From positions 806,001 to 870,000 of the forward strand of contig CAVZZG010000001.1 in NCBI GenBank assembly GCA_963779685.1: a stretch of DNA of 64,000 bases, read 5' to 3'. Source of the stretch: CAVZZG01 sp963779685. Its GTDB lineage: Bacteria; Actinomycetota; Thermoleophilia; Gaiellales; F1-60-MAGs149. A program made the translations under genes and the position numbers. The notes below the pieces were generated by a model, which did not search any database, was not told where the DNA came from, and saw nothing but the letters and a program-made list of their open reading frames with translations. Below are positions 62,276 through 64,000 of this stretch, piece after piece. How positions within the stretch are numbered: the stretch's first letter is position 1; every line of letters starts with the position of its first letter.

Positions 62276-64000
62276 CAGTACTCGACCTCGGTCTGGCGCT
62301 TCCGGATCACCGTCAGCTCGTCACGCTGCGACCCGGTCGGCCCGTAGTAGTTGAAGCCGTAGGAGAGCTGCGCGTAGCCACCGACGAGGTGCGTCGGCTT
62401 GATCGAGATCCTGGTGACCGAGTTGTCGGTGCCGCCGCGGGTCTTGGAGATGTCCGACTTGGGAACGTTCAGGTGCCGGTCTTGCGAGTGGTACATCATG
62501 GCCACACCGGCCGGGACGCGGTGGCTGACGACGGCGCGGCAGGCGATCACGCCGTGGTGGTTGTAGACGTCGACCCAGTCGTTGTCGGCGACGCCGATGC
62601 CGGCCGCATCGAGGTCGGACATCCAGACCGTCGGCCCGCCGCGGAAGAGCGTCAGCATGTGCAGGTTGTCCTGATACTCCGAGTGGATCGACCACTTCGA
62701 GTGCGGCGAGAGCCAGCGCACCACGACTTCGGCCACACCGGGCTCGTCCAGCGTCAGCTTGCCGGCGTAGCGCATCGAGTTGACCGGCGGCCGGTACACG
62801 GCGAGCGCCTCGCCGAGATCGACCAGCCAGGCGTGGTCGACGTACAGGTGCTGGCGGCCGGTGAGCGTGCGCCAGGGCACGAGCCGCTCGACGTTCATCG
62901 TGAACGGGCTGTACCGGCGCTCGCGTGATTCGATGCCCGACCACTCGGGCGAGGTCATCACCTTCCTGGGCTGGACACGGGCCTCGCCGAACGTGATCTT
63001 CTCGTCGGCCCGATCCGCGACCAGGTCGACGAGATCGACGCCCGAACGCCGCTCCATGGCCCTGAACCCCTCGGTTGCGAGCCGGCCGTTGGTGGTGCCC
63101 GACAGGGCGAAGATCGCGTCCGCCCAGTGCACATCGCGCTCGAGCGCCGGGCGGCCGTCGCCGGCACCGCCGCGGATCGTGCCGTTCAGCGCCCTGAGCT
63201 CGGCCACCTCCACGCTCGGCTTGACCGACCAGCCCTTGACGCCGATGCCGAGCTGCTCCACCAGTGGCCCGAGGGCCTTCCACTTGGCCGCGATCGCGCG
63301 GTAGTCGCGCTCGACGACGATCAGCTTCGGCATGGTCTTGCCGGGCACCGGGTCGCACTCGCCTGCCTTCCAGTCGCGCACCTCGCCGAGCGGCTGAGCC
63401 AGCTCGTCGGGCTGGTCGTGCGCCAGCGGCGCGGCCACCAGGTCGCGGCGGACGCCGAGGTGCGTGGCAGCGAGCTCGGTGAACCGCTCGGTGATCAGCC
63501 GGAACGCGTCGAAGTCGGTGCGGGCCTCCCACGGCGGCGGCACCGCCTCGCCGAAGGTGTGCACGAACGGGTGCAGATCGGTGGAGGAGATGTCGTTCTT
63601 CTCGTACCAGGTCGCCGCCGGTAGCACGACGTCGGAGTACAGGCACGACCCGTTCATCCTGAAGTCGATGGTCGTGAACAGGTCGAGCTTGCCGACGGGC
63701 GCGTCCTCATGCCACGCAAGCTCCCGCGGGCGGACGTCCTCGGGCGACTCGGTGTTGCGGATGGCGGCGTCGGGCACGCCCAGCAGGTGCCGCAGGAAGT
63801 ACTCCTGTCCCTTCGCGGAGGAGCCGATGATGTTCGCCCGCCACTGCGTCAGCACCCGCGGGAAGTTGGCCGGATCGTCGGGATCCTCGGCCGCGAACCG
63901 CAGCCGGCCGGCCCGCAGCTCGTCGACGACGTGGTTTGCCGGTTCCTTGCCGGCGGCGGCGGCCTCGTCGCAGAGGTCGAGCGGGTTGCGGTCGAAGGTC
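62275..64000 (-). CDS. narG: Nitrate reductase alpha subunit NarG (C-terminal part; runs off the window)
   Basis: The last ~575 codons of NarG, continuing beyond the right edge. Near the edge it reads DPANFPRVLTQWRANIIGSSAKGQEYFLRHLLG, the expected middle of the protein, then NGSCLYSDVVLPAATWYEKNDISSTDLHPFVH. The C-terminal MoCo-binding domain has LVPWRTLTGRQHLYVDHAW, WVDVYNHHGVIACRAVVSHRVPAGVAMMYHSQ and ends QTEVEY. It holds the catalytic Mo-bis-MGD centre that reduces nitrate. First gene of narGHJI in this orientation. Confidence 0.96.
   Translation of the reverse strand, partial: TFDRNPLDLCDEAAAAGKEPANHVVDELRAGRLRFAAEDPDDPANFPRVLTQWRANIIGSSAKGQEYFLRHLLGVPDAAIRNTESPEDVRPRELAWHEDAPVGKLDLFTTIDFRMNGSCLYSDVVLPAATWYEKNDISSTDLHPFVHTFGEAVPPPWEARTDFDAFRLITERFTELAATHLGVRRDLVAAPLAHDQPDELAQPLGEVRDWKAGECDPVPGKTMPKLIVVERDYRAIAAKWKALGPLVEQLGIGVKGWSVKPSVEVAELRALNGTIRGGAGDGRPALERDVHWADAIFALSGTTNGRLATEGFRAMERRSGVDLVDLVADRADEKITFGEARVQPRKVMTSPEWSGIESRERRYSPFTMNVERLVPWRTLTGRQHLYVDHAWLVDLGEALAVYRPPVNSMRYAGKLTLDEPGVAEVVVRWLSPHSKWSIHSEYQDNLHMLTLFRGGPTVWMSDLDAAGIGVADNDWVDVYNHHGVIACRAVVSHRVPAGVAMMYHSQDRHLNVPKSDISKTRGGTDNSVTRISIKPTHLVGGYAQLSYGFNYYGPTGSQRDELTVIRKRQTEVEY

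Overview
The window is high-GC DNA, rich in GTG starts and packed with short spacings and ATGA/GTGA-type stop-start overlaps. The gene families (TIGR03118, DUF779 next to an acetaldehyde dehydrogenase, DUF3052, DUF7144-like, KdpF-type micro-genes, NarGHJI) suggest a soil or sediment actinobacterium, perhaps of the Thermoleophilia. That placement is an inference. No rRNA, tRNA, CRISPR array, insertion sequence or prophage is visible, so this looks like ordinary chromosome with many small metabolic operons.

Layout. 0-9.7 kb: the tail of a cupredoxin protein, a membrane-bound GGDEF-EAL protein, an SRPBCC protein, a TauE/SafE exporter, a frameshifted aldo/keto reductase, a CorA-type channel, a tight three-gene alkylation-repair-like operon (2OG oxygenase, Ogt, Ada-like zinc domain), a cyclase-family hydrolase and a patatin. 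9.9-15 kb: an uncharacterised membrane protein and the least explained locus, a glycine-rich two-repeat protein followed after 6 bases by a 930-residue fusion of phosphoribosyltransferase, two AMMECR1-like modules and a helical C-terminal region; then a methyltransferase. 15-18.7 kb: a secreted TIGR03118 protein, the remnant of a DHA2 efflux pump and a secreted hypothetical. 18.8-29 kb: carbohydrate genes (class I aldolase, XylFGH-like ABC transporter, GH13 enzyme, MGH1/GH63-type glycosidase) with a self-regulated-looking Fic gene between them.

29-40 kb: acetaldehyde dehydrogenase with DUF779, two SDRs, MarR-DUF3052, an LPG-synthase-like membrane protein, small dimeric alpha/beta-barrel and VOC proteins, an ArsR-SRPBCC pair, and a GT39 transferase. 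40-49 kb: a HEAT-repeat protein coupled to a large GT2-glycosidase fusion (probable exopolysaccharide machine), a hydrolase, a membrane protein with an FMN-barrel protein, and a DUF1348-MOSC pair. 49-57 kb: a complete K+ uptake locus in which KdpD is split: the N-terminal sensor half is divergent, and the histidine kinase half lies with KdpE behind orf27-kdpF-kdpA-kdpB-kdpC. 57-64 kb: M14 peptidase, VOC protein, nitronate monooxygenase and narIJHG (narG runs off the right edge), all on the minus strand. Together the genes point to a facultative nitrate-respiring, osmotically responsive soil bacterium that uses sugars.

Conserved genes are broken by single-base indels at about fifteen places or more, mostly between 16.3 and 27.1 kb and mostly +1. 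These are best treated first as assembly errors; the exception is the 5'-truncated efflux pump, which looks like a true pseudogene. No gap between genes exceeds 300 bases.
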